The notes beneath the pieces are model-generated. The model saw only the letters and a list, made by a program, of their open reading frames with translations, searched no databases and had not been told where the DNA came from. A stretch of DNA of 64,000 nt from Chitinophaga pinensis (lineage in GTDB: Bacteria; Bacteroidota; Bacteroidia; Chitinophagales; Chitinophagaceae). The position numbers and the translations under genes are program-made. Location of the stretch: contig NZ_VOHS01000005.1 of NCBI RefSeq assembly GCF_007896845.1, forward strand, positions 124,001-188,000, written 5' to 3'. Of this stretch, positions 9,451-18,507 are shown piece by piece (the first letter of the stretch is position 1; every line of letters begins with the position of its first letter).

Positions 9451-9480
9451 AAAAAAGGTATGCTGTAGATACAACATACC
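9451..9480 (-). terminator. Terminator of the FecR/TonB operon
   Basis: Imperfect hairpin (GGTATG, one mismatch, TGT, loop AGAT) followed on the minus strand by a T run. It lies between the convergent S41 gene and the minus-strand lipoprotein gene ending at 9583 and fits termination of the latter. A second 9-bp hairpin without T run is at 9502-9523. Confidence 0.65.
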
Positions 9481-9582
9481 ACTTCGTGAAACATTCTAGG
9501 AGATGTTATCAGCGGATAACATCGTATTGTATAAAGGGGTTAATGTCCGTCTTTTAAGTCGAGCTTTTTATGCGCATCGATT

Positions 9583-10335
9583 TTAGTAAGCTGCAGCTTC
9601 GGAATAAAAACGCCATTTACCTCTTGTCAGTCTTCCTTTAACTGACACTATCTGCCGCTGTCCGGGAAGATAGCTGAGAGAAACGTCTGCCAATCCGAGT
9701 CCGTCGGGCAGGAATTCGCCTGTACTTCTATCTTTTAATCTGATAATATATCTGATCGGTGTCTCATCTTCGACAACCGCTATTTTTTTCTGATCCGGAT
9801 GTAGTTTGTTTTTCTCCAGATTTGTCCACGAAACGCCGGCATCTACATAATCAGTACCATTGAACCTGAAGAGAATTGCATCTACATTTACATCATCTGC
9901 CTGCAACTCTACGGGCAGCTGATTAAAGAGGAAAAATACAGCTGAATCGGCTGGAATATTTCCTTCACTGGCTGTTATAAAACTGCGAATACCCAACTCT
10001 GTGCTGTACGCCAGTTTTAAAGGTATCTTCTGACCGGGAGCAGGGTTCAGTACGGTATCGAGTAATAGGCTGTCGGTCCCTGCTTTTTTAAACAGAATTC
10101 TATTTGTCTGGTCTGCTGCCAGCATCAGCGGAGTAGCCAGACCTTTTGTAATGCCGGGTGTCAGAGAATCTAACATGTTATCTCCAACATAAATATCTAT
10201 ATTACTTGTACCTGGTAATGCAATTAATTCTGCTGTAAAAGAAGCAAAATGAAATTCATTAACAGGATCCCCCTTTTTGCAAGCTGCGAACAATATAACA
10301 GCAGCTAATAAAATAACCTTTGAAAATCTCAGCAT
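9583..10335 (-). CDS. Hypothetical lipoprotein (last gene of TonB operon)
   Basis: 250 residues. The N-terminal signal peptide ends in LFAAC with KKGD following, a standard type II lipobox and Bacteroidota +2 charge pattern. The rest is predicted beta-rich, with a possible Ig-like or DUF4397-like start (FTAELIALPGTSNIDIYVGDNML). I do not recognise a named family with confidence. It is the third gene after the TonB receptor and beta-helix lipoprotein, 63 bp beyond the latter, and a strong hairpin sits in the gap. It is probably an outer-membrane accessory protein of this uptake system, by context only. Confidence 0.7.
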   Translation of the reverse strand: MLRFSKVILLAAVILFAACKKGDPVNEFHFASFTAELIALPGTSNIDIYVGDNMLDSLTPGITKGLATPLMLAADQTNRILFKKAGTDSLLLDTVLNPAPGQKIPLKLAYSTELGIRSFITASEGNIPADSAVFFLFNQLPVELQADDVNVDAILFRFNGTDYVDAGVSWTNLEKNKLHPDQKKIAVVEDETPIRYIIRLKDRSTGEFLPDGLGLADVSLSYLPGQRQIVSVKGRLTRGKWRFYSEAAAY

Positions 10336-10354
10336 GTTTTATTTGTTTTTAAAG

Positions 10355-10381
10355 AGTGTGGAGAGCAATGCTCTCCACACT
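10355..10381 (-). promoter_or_regulatory. Intercistronic hairpin (12-bp perfect stem)
   Basis: AGTGTGGAGAGC pairs perfectly with GCTCTCCACACT around a 3-nt loop. It lies between the stop of the beta-helix gene and the start of the next lipoprotein gene, with no clean T tract. It is more likely an mRNA-stabilising or partial-attenuation element than a full terminator. Confidence 0.5.
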
Positions 10382-10398
10382 GTAATAGTGACTATATC

Positions 10399-11793
10399 TT
10401 AGTTTCCGAAACGGGAGAAACCAGCAGTCCAGTCAGCATCACCAATCTTGAATGCACCAGCTTTATATACATCAGCTTCACCAGAAGGCTGAGGATAGAA
10501 ACCGGCAGCAGTAGTACCAAATGGAGCAACCAGTTGGATATCATTGTTTGGATCAGTAGTATTGAAACCGCCATTCAGTGCGCTTGCCAGGTTATAGAAA
10601 GCGTTTGAATTCAGACATGCACTTGTACCTTCGATAGTGAAAGGAGCAACTGTGCTGCTGAAAGCATGTACCAGGTTGTTATCCAGTACTGACAGGCCTC
10701 TGAAGTAAGCACATGGAGTGTTGCTTGCAGTAGCACCTGTACCAGAACCTACGCTGGCATCAAGAGAGATACCAGTGTTGAAACCCATGAAGATTGAGTT
10801 TCTTACGTCGAAACGGGAGCCTCTTCTGAAATGAGCACCACGACCGTATCTACCTGTACCAGATGGAGCACCTGTTGTAGTAGAAGCCAGTGTAGCGTTA
10901 GGCAGACCGATGATGGTCATGTGGTTGATAACTGGTTTAGTGATCGGAGTTTTGGTTGAATCACCTGTAGCCAGGTTATCACACTCGATACCATTAGACT
11001 GGCTCTTGTCAGCGCGAGTCTGGTCAGACAGACCTAATGCATAGTTGATAGTACCGCTGAAGCTGTTGTCGAAATCGAACATGTCATCCAGTGGGTAAGC
11101 AGCGATCAGGTAAGAAGCGCTAACAGAACCACCAAAGAATTCGAATGCATCATCTTTTGATTTGTACACTTCAACGTGGTGAACTGTAGTACCGGAACCA
11201 ACACCAGCAAGTGTCAGACCATTCAGTTCGTTGTCAACAGACAGTTCGTAACCAGCGTACTCGATTCTAACATAAGTCAGTACACCTGAGTTGTCATTAG
11301 TTACTGTACCGCCATAATAAGCACTGGCAGGAGGTGTACCACCGATACCTTCTACGAGCGCAGAATCGCCTTGGTTGATGTTAGCTTTACCTAAAACTAC
11401 GATACCACCCCAGTCACCAGAAACAGGAGATGCCTGATCAGAAGTGAACAGAATTGGAGCAGTCTGAGTACCAGCAGCGTTGATTTTAGAACCACGGGTG
11501 ATAACCAGTGTACCACCTGGAGCTCCTTTGATACCCTGAACCAGCGCACCTGGAGCGATAGTCAGTGTAGCGTTGTTAGAAACGTACACAATACCGCTCA
11601 GTTTGTAAATTTTACAGTCGCCGAGATACAGGTTAGAAGTGATTACACCTGAGATAGTACTATCACCGCAAGTGTGGGCTGCTGCAGCAGCGGTCAATGG
11701 ACGATCGTTTACGACATTGTTTTCTTTCTTACAAGCAGTGCTGAAAGCGATCAGCGCTACTGCAACGGAAAGAATCAGAGATTGTTTTCTCAT
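10399..11793 (-). CDS. Parallel beta-helix surface lipoprotein paired with TonB receptor
   Basis: 464 residues. The signal peptide with lipobox FSTAC is followed by KKEN. The mature protein is rich in Gly, Ser, Thr and Asn, with repeated strands such as GDWGGIVVLGKANIN, TYVRIEYAGYEL, NELNGLTLAGVGSGTTVHHVEV and DDAFEFFGGSV. This set recurs in extracellular right-handed beta-helix lipoproteins encoded beside TonB receptors in Bacteroidota and Proteobacteria. Codon use appears restricted and even, as in the ribosomal protein genes nearby, hinting at high expression. It starts 93 bp after the TonB receptor stop. The ligand is unknown; it may be the surface-exposed binding partner of the receptor. 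Confidence 0.8.
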   Translation of the reverse strand: MRKQSLILSVAVALIAFSTACKKENNVVNDRPLTAAAAAHTCGDSTISGVITSNLYLGDCKIYKLSGIVYVSNNATLTIAPGALVQGIKGAPGGTLVITRGSKINAAGTQTAPILFTSDQASPVSGDWGGIVVLGKANINQGDSALVEGIGGTPPASAYYGGTVTNDNSGVLTYVRIEYAGYELSVDNELNGLTLAGVGSGTTVHHVEVYKSKDDAFEFFGGSVSASYLIAAYPLDDMFDFDNSFSGTINYALGLSDQTRADKSQSNGIECDNLATGDSTKTPITKPVINHMTIIGLPNATLASTTTGAPSGTGRYGRGAHFRRGSRFDVRNSIFMGFNTGISLDASVGSGTGATASNTPCAYFRGLSVLDNNLVHAFSSTVAPFTIEGTSACLNSNAFYNLASALNGGFNTTDPNNDIQLVAPFGTTAAGFYPQPSGEADVYKAGAFKIGDADWTAGFSRFGN

Positions 11794-11886
11794 GGGTTCT
11801 CGTTTTGAGTTTGTTTGTTTTTTGGTTTGTGTCTGAGTTTTACCTGATCAGGGTTTTATCTCGGGTTTACGCGTATGCAAAAAGGC

Positions 11887-14800
11887 TTAAAAATTATATG
11901 TCAAAGTTGCGCTGAAAGTCCTGCCCGGCTTAGCCTGATAATCTATACGGTCTGTATCTTTCTGATAAAGCAGGTCTTTAATGCTGGGGTCCTTTCTATT
12001 ATTACTGATGTCTTCGTCTTTATAAAAGTTGCGGTATACGATTGAATAACTATTTAAGAGGTTGGACACATTCAAACGCACCAGCATTTTCTCTTTTAAC
12101 AGTTTGATACCCAGTTGTGCGTCCAGTGCTTCCAGCGGACGTTCAAAAAGTGATTCGCTGTAATATTGTGCTGGTCTGAACATTCTGTTACTCACATAAT
12201 TGTATACGAGGCTGAATGAAGCAGGTTTTACATCATAATAAAACCCTGCATTGACCATATAGTTACTGGCGCCGGTCTGAGGTCTTTTTTCTTCTTTTCT
12301 GACAGCTTCTGTCGGCAGTACTTTATTCGGGTTGTTTGGATCCAGTCTGTTGAAGTCTATATCCAGCGGTGTCACACGTGCATCCAGTGCTGTAAAGTTT
12401 CCATACAGGGTGATGTTTTTAATCACTGGTACCTGTGTAAATGCGAGTGTTTTTCTTACTTCTATTTCCAGTCCGTAGTTTTTGGCAGTTTTATTATTCT
12501 TCAAATGGTATAACCTGATGTCTCCCTGTTTGTAGATTTCCATCGGATCTCTGAAGTTTTTGTAGAAAAGCGATGCGGAAATAATTTCACCAGGACCCGG
12601 ATACCATTCGTAACGGAAGTCAAAGTGTTGTACGGTAGTTGATTTAACCAGTGCACTTTCATAAGCACCACCCAATTCGAAGTCATATTCACGGAAGAAG
12701 GACAGTTCTCTCAGGTCAGGGCGGATAATACTTTTCGCATAAGACAGACGCAGGTTCATTGCCGGTGTCAGGCTATAGGTCAGGTTCGCTGAGGGGAACA
12801 AATGCCAGTTTGGTTCACGGTTTGTCAGTGCGCTATAGTCCAGCTGTGCACCGGGTCTTGAAGCATTGATCTCTCTGAATACAGAATCAAGTACACCGTT
12901 GATACCATTGAGGTTAAAGTACTCTGCTCTTACGCCCCATACCAATCTCCATTTTTCATTTATCTTATTGTCCAGCATTGCATACATACTATGCAGTGCT
13001 GCTGTTTTATGAAAATCATCTCCGAAGCGGCCCATGTAAATTTCACCAGCTCTTTCAGGTGAAAATGCTTCAGACAATGGCGGGAAATCATCTGTTTTAA
13101 ATCCTTTGGTACCGGTGTTCAATACATAGAACAATCTGTTTTTGCTCCATCCTGCATATCCTGCTTTAAACGTATTGTCGGTATTGAAATTTCCTGTACC
13201 AAATTTGAATGGTGCTGATATTGAAACATCCCAATTATAGTCTTTTTCATATGCGCGGCTCCACCAGCGGAGTACACCTTCACTGATACCACTGCTGATC
13301 GGTGCTCTCACATTAAATTCGTTGGAGGGCAATTTTGAATCACTGATTGTTTCAGCTAGCAGCTGATGGTTATCTGGTCTTAATTTGTCAAGAGATACAT
13401 AACTTCCCAGCCATTTCAATTTGACACCACGTTTTCCCAATGCCTGCTCACCTTTGAATTGTGTCTGCCAGAGAGATGTCTGATTTGTCAGATCATAATA
13501 ACCCAGCATATGTCCACTCGGGTCAACGTGATCCCCAACGCCTATCAGCAATTGCTGGTCCAGTGTACGAATATATAAACTCTGTAAGCTCAGTTTAGTC
13601 CGGTCACTTCTGTAACCTATACCCAGTAATCCTCCCAGATTGGTTGTAAAACCGTAACGTTTACCAGTGAATCCATAATCAAAACCATCTCTGGTCATAA
13701 TGATATCCTGTGTCTGAAAAGTATTTCTATAGCTGGCAGAAGCAACAATGCCCAATTGTTTTGTACCGGCAAGCTTCATTACTTTTCCACCTGACAGCTG
13801 GTAGTTCTGGGACGCCGGCGCTTTCATTTCATATACACCCCAGTTATTGCTGAACTGTTTAAAATCTTTATTGCTGGCGTCAAATTTGGCAATGATGTCT
13901 GTTGTATTATTCCATTTGGTCTGACCCAGGAGGTTACGATGATCGGCGGCTTTTCCCCAATATTCTTTTCCTTCCAGTTTTAGTGTACGGAAGTTCTCAC
14001 CTGTAGTCAGGTTATTCACACTACCTCCGATACCTATATTAAGAAAGTTCTGTGTAGGCATATCAAGTGTATTCACTTCTACCAGACCACCACCAAATTC
14101 TGCACTACGATCAGGAGTTAAGGTTTTTACTACCGTTACGTTTTCAACAATGTTTGAAGGCACGATATCAAAGCTGAAGTTCTTTCTGTTCAACTCTGTG
14201 CTTGGCATAATCTGTCCATTCAACACTGCCTGATTATAACGTTCACTTAATCCACGTACTACAACATATTTATTATCTACAGTAGAGAGACCAGTTACAC
14301 GTTTCAGCACTTCACCGATATTTTTATCCGGTGTACGGCTGATCTGTTCAGCACTAATACCGTCTGTGATTGCGGCGTTATTTTTCTGTATAGCATATAA
14401 TCCTTCCACAGAAGCGCGTTTATAACTTCCTGTAACGGTCACCTCTTTCAATCGGGAGCTGCTGCTCTTGAGTATGATATCCAAAGGGGTGATGCCGCCT
14501 TCTTTTACAACTACTTCTGTTACTTTACGCGTATCGTAAGACACAAAGCTGAAGGTAACGGTATAGGTGCCCGGTGCCAGATTCAGTTCATAAGAACCAT
14601 CAATACCTGACACGACACCTGTTCCTCCATCTACCTGTATAGTTACACCCGGTAGTGCTTCATTTTTATTATCAACAATCTTCCCTTTCACACGTCCTTT
14701 TTCTTTCACAGCAGATTTTTCCTGCTTACCCTGTTTGAGGGCGACTGTATTGTTAGCAAATGCGATGTCGATAGGCGCATACAAGTCGAGGTAATTCAAT

Positions 14801-15081
14801 ACCTGCGCCAGTGGCTGTCCATTGAACTTTACTGCTTCCAGTGAGCAATGGGCCAGATAATCCGGATCGTAAGCGAACGTATAAGATGTTTGCTGCTCAA
14901 GTGATTTAACAACGGCTGCTGCATTTGTGTGTTGCAGATTCACAGACACTTTGTCCCCTAATGATTGATAAGATTGTCCCACCAGTACAGCAGGGAAACC
15001 CGCTGCACCAAAACATAACAGGAAAGCTTTCCAACTGTGCATAACTCCCCCATTACAAAATCTGTTTGTAGATTTTTGCAT
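11887..15081 (-). CDS. STN-domain TonB-dependent outer-membrane receptor
   Basis: 1064 residues. Signal peptide (ATG at 15081; a second ATG 13 codons in, MHSWKAFLLCF, is also possible), STN domain at about 45-115, carboxypeptidase-regulatory-like beta-sandwich at about 128-215, plug domain (RTPDKNIGEVLKRVTGLSTV, VVVRGLSERYNQAVLNG) to about 370, then a 22-strand barrel ending in ...FSATLTYNF with terminal Phe. The STN domain signals to a FecR anti-sigma factor, and the FecR gene lies just upstream. The receptor imports a TonB-dependent substrate, identity unknown. It is not a canonical SusC because no SusD gene follows; a beta-helix lipoprotein takes that position. Confidence 0.92.
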   Translation of the reverse strand: MQKSTNRFCNGGVMHSWKAFLLCFGAAGFPAVLVGQSYQSLGDKVSVNLQHTNAAAVVKSLEQQTSYTFAYDPDYLAHCSLEAVKFNGQPLAQVLNYLDLYAPIDIAFANNTVALKQGKQEKSAVKEKGRVKGKIVDNKNEALPGVTIQVDGGTGVVSGIDGSYELNLAPGTYTVTFSFVSYDTRKVTEVVVKEGGITPLDIILKSSSSRLKEVTVTGSYKRASVEGLYAIQKNNAAITDGISAEQISRTPDKNIGEVLKRVTGLSTVDNKYVVVRGLSERYNQAVLNGQIMPSTELNRKNFSFDIVPSNIVENVTVVKTLTPDRSAEFGGGLVEVNTLDMPTQNFLNIGIGGSVNNLTTGENFRTLKLEGKEYWGKAADHRNLLGQTKWNNTTDIIAKFDASNKDFKQFSNNWGVYEMKAPASQNYQLSGGKVMKLAGTKQLGIVASASYRNTFQTQDIIMTRDGFDYGFTGKRYGFTTNLGGLLGIGYRSDRTKLSLQSLYIRTLDQQLLIGVGDHVDPSGHMLGYYDLTNQTSLWQTQFKGEQALGKRGVKLKWLGSYVSLDKLRPDNHQLLAETISDSKLPSNEFNVRAPISSGISEGVLRWWSRAYEKDYNWDVSISAPFKFGTGNFNTDNTFKAGYAGWSKNRLFYVLNTGTKGFKTDDFPPLSEAFSPERAGEIYMGRFGDDFHKTAALHSMYAMLDNKINEKWRLVWGVRAEYFNLNGINGVLDSVFREINASRPGAQLDYSALTNREPNWHLFPSANLTYSLTPAMNLRLSYAKSIIRPDLRELSFFREYDFELGGAYESALVKSTTVQHFDFRYEWYPGPGEIISASLFYKNFRDPMEIYKQGDIRLYHLKNNKTAKNYGLEIEVRKTLAFTQVPVIKNITLYGNFTALDARVTPLDIDFNRLDPNNPNKVLPTEAVRKEEKRPQTGASNYMVNAGFYYDVKPASFSLVYNYVSNRMFRPAQYYSESLFERPLEALDAQLGIKLLKEKMLVRLNVSNLLNSYSIVYRNFYKDEDISNNRKDPSIKDLLYQKDTDRIDYQAKPGRTFSATLTYNF

Positions 15082-15153
15082 ACTTTAGAAATTGCTATTT
15101 GATAGTAAATAAATACAGGCTAGGGTATCCCCGATAAATTATGTTGTGACCTT

Positions 15154-16128
15154 TTAATTTTTTCCCGTAGTTATCTCATACGTGTTATCATCCTTTTTAA
15201 TCACCTGAAAACCGTGTACATATTGTATGGCTTCCAGTATAGTCTGTACCGGTGCTCCTGCACGGAATACGCCGGATACCTTGTACGATTTTGCGACATT
15301 TTTACCGACTACGATCTTACATCCATAGCGGGCTTGTAATTTTGCGAATACATCTTCCAACGCGGTCTTATCGAAGATCAGCTTACCATTTCTCCAGTCC
15401 ATTACTTCTCTGATGCCGAATTCTACAGGTTGGGATAAGCGGGTTCCGTCATAACGCACCATTTCTCCGGGTTTTAATATCAGGGAGAATGATTGGCTGG
15501 TAACAGCTACTTTCCCTTGTATCAGACTGACCTGTATACTGCCATCAGCATAGTTGCCGGTGGAAATATTAAAGGAAGTACCGAGCGCAATAGTTTTCAG
15601 GTCACCGGTGTGTACGCTGAAAGATTTTGTCTGATCCTGCGCTACTTCAAAGAATGCCTCTCCCTTCAGCCAGACTTCCCTGCTGGTGTCGTTATAGTTA
15701 TTGGGATAAATTACTGTCGAATGGGGCGCGAGCCATACGCGGGACCCATCGGTCATCGTCATCAGCTTGATACTTTTATCATTATTGGCAAGGGTATCCC
15801 ATGTAAGGGCCAGGTTTGCTTTTCCACCATTACGTTGTCTCATTTGAAACAACCAGGTGCAAACGCCCAGCAACATAACAACGGCTGCCGCGATACTATA
15901 CCATCTGCTATATATTGGTGTGCCTTTCTTTTCTTTTGTGATAATCTGACTTACGGGCAGTATTGTTTCCTGAGGAATTTCTTTTTCTACCTCTTCATAC
16001 ATTGCCTGAAACCACTCATCTGCTTCCGGCGTCTCTGACTGATCAAGATAAGCCGCAACCTGTGCAGCCTCTGCAGCTGTACAGTCACCTTTGAAGTATT
16101 TTTCCAATAATTGCTTATCTATTTTCAT
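15154..16128 (-). CDS. FecR family anti-sigma / transmembrane signal protein
   Basis: 324 residues. A cytosolic N-terminus (about 1-72) with the FecR helix motif EKYFKGDCTAAEAAQVAAYL is followed by one membrane helix (SIAAAVVMLLGVCTWLF, about 77-95). The periplasmic FecR beta domain comes next (MTDGSRVWLAPHSTVIYP, REVWLKGEAFFEVAQ, FSVHTGDLKTIALGTSFNI), and then a C-terminal STN-like segment (about 255-320) that binds the receptor. It precedes the TonB receptor by 72 bp. The usual ECF sigma gene immediately upstream is missing; the closest ECF gene is at 7517 on the other strand. Confidence 0.92.
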   Translation of the reverse strand: MKIDKQLLEKYFKGDCTAAEAAQVAAYLDQSETPEADEWFQAMYEEVEKEIPQETILPVSQIITKEKKGTPIYSRWYSIAAAVVMLLGVCTWLFQMRQRNGGKANLALTWDTLANNDKSIKLMTMTDGSRVWLAPHSTVIYPNNYNDTSREVWLKGEAFFEVAQDQTKSFSVHTGDLKTIALGTSFNISTGNYADGSIQVSLIQGKVAVTSQSFSLILKPGEMVRYDGTRLSQPVEFGIREVMDWRNGKLIFDKTALEDVFAKLQARYGCKIVVGKNVAKSYKVSGVFRAGAPVQTILEAIQYVHGFQVIKKDDNTYEITTGKN

Positions 16129-16546
16129 TTCCGGTGTTCGTAGTCCTGATTATTTCAATTTACAAAAAGAGTACGCCGGAGAAAAAGGGATGTACCAATC
16201 AGAAAACCTGACTTCATAATTCCTTAACATTGACCATATTTATACGAAAACAAAGTACCCTGATCATCTTTATGGTATGTTTAAATGACGGACAGAATAA
16301 AGCCGGTTTATGGGCAGGATAAATCGCAGGGGATACAGATCTTAGCTGCGGGGAGATAATGGAATTATAAGCGGCTAACGGGCATAAAAAAAGCGTATGG
16401 TAGATACCATACGCTTGTTGTTAAGATTGTCATGTGAATGTTCGAGAATGCAAATCGTATAGGCTTTTAATGGTCATTACAGGGTGCTAAGATTTTTTCA
16501 AATCTTCTTCACCTCACCTAATGAGAAATAATTGCCTTATAATTAT
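16129..16546. other. Intergenic region without recognised gene (promoter side of FecR operon)
   Basis: About 420 bp, AT-rich, no convincing coding frame on either strand. The part next to 16128 must hold the FecR operon promoter, but no clear TTTG-N19-TAnnTTTG pair is seen, as expected if an ECF sigma with different specificity is used. A terminator hairpin is at 16386-16416. Confidence 0.5.
16386..16416 (-). terminator. Terminator for minus-strand transcripts from the right
   Basis: Perfect 11-bp stem AAGCGTATGGT / ACCATACGCTT with loop AGAT, followed on the minus strand by a T7 tract. It would end transcription from the permease or from the small frame at 16547-16804. Confidence 0.8.
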
Positions 16547-16804
16547 TTATGATGAATATTTTTTTTGATGTCGTTTGTCGGCATATAGTCTTCTAATGTT
16601 AACCTTCGTTTTTCTGTACGCGATACCTATCTTCAAACAATGTTGACGAACAATCGTTCCTACATATCCATACCGGATGTCTGAACTTATATTCTTCCTA
16701 ACTACTCCTATGCTAAACGGGCTTCCAATTGTAGTGTTAATATGATAGGTTCCCTCCCCATTTTTCACTGCTTCCTGTGGCAAAGCAGCGCTCTTAGTTG
16801 ACAA
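16547..16804 (-). CDS. Doubtful small protein, 85 residues
   Basis: Open frame of 85 codons beginning with TTG at 16804 and rich in basic residues (KTKVNIRRLYADKRHQKK at the C-terminus). I recognise no family. In favour: it lies in an otherwise empty interval, downstream of the permease on the same strand, and upstream of a strong minus-strand terminator. Against: TTG start, no promoter box or ribosome site visible, AT-rich region, and a composition that could occur by chance. It could also be a remnant of a longer gene. Confidence 0.2.
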   Translation of the reverse strand: MSTKSAALPQEAVKNGEGTYHINTTIGSPFSIGVVRKNISSDIRYGYVGTIVRQHCLKIGIAYRKTKVNIRRLYADKRHQKKYSS

Positions 16805-16997
16805 AGGGTTTTCTATTCATACGTGTCGTTGCGTCAAGGGTTACACACAAATCAATCCTCTAATTCGGAAGTCTTCATGCAAATTACATCAATTCACTGA
16901 AAGTTCCACAGCAGTAGGATAAATTTTCAACCATTTTACATACAACTTTTGTGTAAGAATGAACTATTTATTGTCCATTCTAGTCTTCCGTTGCCTA

Positions 16998-18419
16998 TTA
17001 CGCGGTTTTTTGTGTCTTCATGGCCAGATAATACAACGGGAAACCTATAACAATGATTAACAAACCTGATAAAGCGTAGCCACTTTCAAACATCAGCAGT
17101 AATAACGCCAGTGCAGAAGCTACCACAATATAGATCATAGGTAATACCGGATAACCAAATGCCTTGTAGGGACGCGGAATATCCGGACGTTTGCTACGTA
17201 ACACAAAGATACCAGCAATTGTGATAACATAAAATATTAATACACCAAATATTACCATTACCAGCAAATCATTGTATTTACCAGTCAGACAAAGCAATGA
17301 TGCCCACAGACATTGTATCCATAAACCATTTGCCGGCACGTTATGCTCATTTAATGCGCCTGATTTTTTAAAGAACAGTCCATCCTGTGCCATTGTATAA
17401 TAAATACGTGCACCTGCCAGGATCAGTCCATTATTACAGCCGAAGGTAGATACCATGATCATTACAGCGATCACATATGCACCGCTGTTACCAAAGATCT
17501 GCTGTGCAGCAACTACTGCAACACGATCCTTTGCAGCAAAAGCGATATCATGCATAGGTACTACAGCCAGATACATGAGGTTTGCACTTACATATACGAT
17601 GGTCACCAGCAAGGTACCAAGGAACAATGCTCTGCCGATATTTTTCTGCGGATTTTTAATCTCCGCTGCAATGAATGTAATGTTATTCCAGGCATCACTG
17701 CTGAACAATGAGCCCTTCATCGAAATAGCTACAGCGCCACACAATGCCAGTCCTGACAATAAGGTAGTCGTTACCTGTCCCCCACTCTGGGTAAGGCTTA
17801 CAGCCTGCCATGCATTTGTCCAGTTTGCATTCCAGATCTCCTGTTTAGCACCCAGCAGAAAGCCGAAGATAATCAGTCCGAAGAGCGATAAGAGTTTAGC
17901 CAGTGTGAAAACTGTCTGAATAATCTTACCATTTTTAATACCTCGTGTATTGATCCACGTTAGGAGTATAATAGATATGATTGCTACGACCTGTGCCGCG
18001 GATATTTTCAGGAAACCGAGATCCAGCAGATAATTCTCTTCGCTGAATGCGGGAATCATATAAGAGGAAAACTTTGCGAAGGCGACCGCTACTGCAGCGA
18101 TCGTACCGGTCTGGATTACACTGAACTGCGTCCAGCCAAACAGAAATGCCACCAGAGGGTTATAAGCCTCACGCAGATAGACATACTGTCCTCCCGCTTT
18201 AGGATACATACCAGACAACTCTCCGTAGCTTACTGCTGCGATAATGGTAACGATACCGCCCAGTACCCACATCAGGGTCAGCCAGCCAGCAGAGCCAACA
18301 TTACGTGTGATTTCCGCAGAAACGAGGAAAACGCCGGAACCGATCATAGAACCGGCAACGATCATGGTTGCGTCCAGCAGACTAAGACTGGGACGAAAAG
18401 CTGTGTTTTGGTTGTCCAT
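16998..18419 (-). CDS. APC superfamily amino acid permease
   Basis: 473 residues with about 12 membrane helices. The first helix has the substrate-binding GSMIGSGVFLVSAEI loop, the classic Gly-rich TM1 break of APC transporters, and GQYVYLREAYNPLVAFLFGW marks TM3, as in the LAT/SteT-like exchangers. It is an inner-membrane amino acid (or polyamine) transporter; substrate cannot be fixed from sequence. No operon partner is evident: the upstream OmpH gene has its own terminator at 18434-18466. The start is the ATG at 18419, with an 88-bp spacer to the neighbour. Confidence 0.9.
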   Translation of the reverse strand: MDNQNTAFRPSLSLLDATMIVAGSMIGSGVFLVSAEITRNVGSAGWLTLMWVLGGIVTIIAAVSYGELSGMYPKAGGQYVYLREAYNPLVAFLFGWTQFSVIQTGTIAAVAVAFAKFSSYMIPAFSEENYLLDLGFLKISAAQVVAIISIILLTWINTRGIKNGKIIQTVFTLAKLLSLFGLIIFGFLLGAKQEIWNANWTNAWQAVSLTQSGGQVTTTLLSGLALCGAVAISMKGSLFSSDAWNNITFIAAEIKNPQKNIGRALFLGTLLVTIVYVSANLMYLAVVPMHDIAFAAKDRVAVVAAQQIFGNSGAYVIAVMIMVSTFGCNNGLILAGARIYYTMAQDGLFFKKSGALNEHNVPANGLWIQCLWASLLCLTGKYNDLLVMVIFGVLIFYVITIAGIFVLRSKRPDIPRPYKAFGYPVLPMIYIVVASALALLLLMFESGYALSGLLIIVIGFPLYYLAMKTQKTA

Positions 18420-18433
18420 ACATCGAGGATTAC

Positions 18434-18466
18434 AAAAAATCCCGCCTCAGTTTACGAGACGGGATT
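18434..18466 (-). terminator. Terminator of ompH-like gene
   Basis: 11-bp stem with one mismatch (AATCCCGCCTC against GAGACGGGATT), 7-nt loop, T5 run on the minus strand. It lies 42 bp after the OmpH-like stop codon and just before the permease start. Confidence 0.8.
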
Positions 18467-18507
18467 CCAAGATATATTATTTTTTAATGTTTTTGCTATA
18501 GCAACTA

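Noticed and set aside
15154-16128. SusC/SusD polysaccharide utilisation locus
   Set aside because: The receptor is followed by a beta-helix lipoprotein, not a SusD-like helical protein, and no glycosidase is in the operon.
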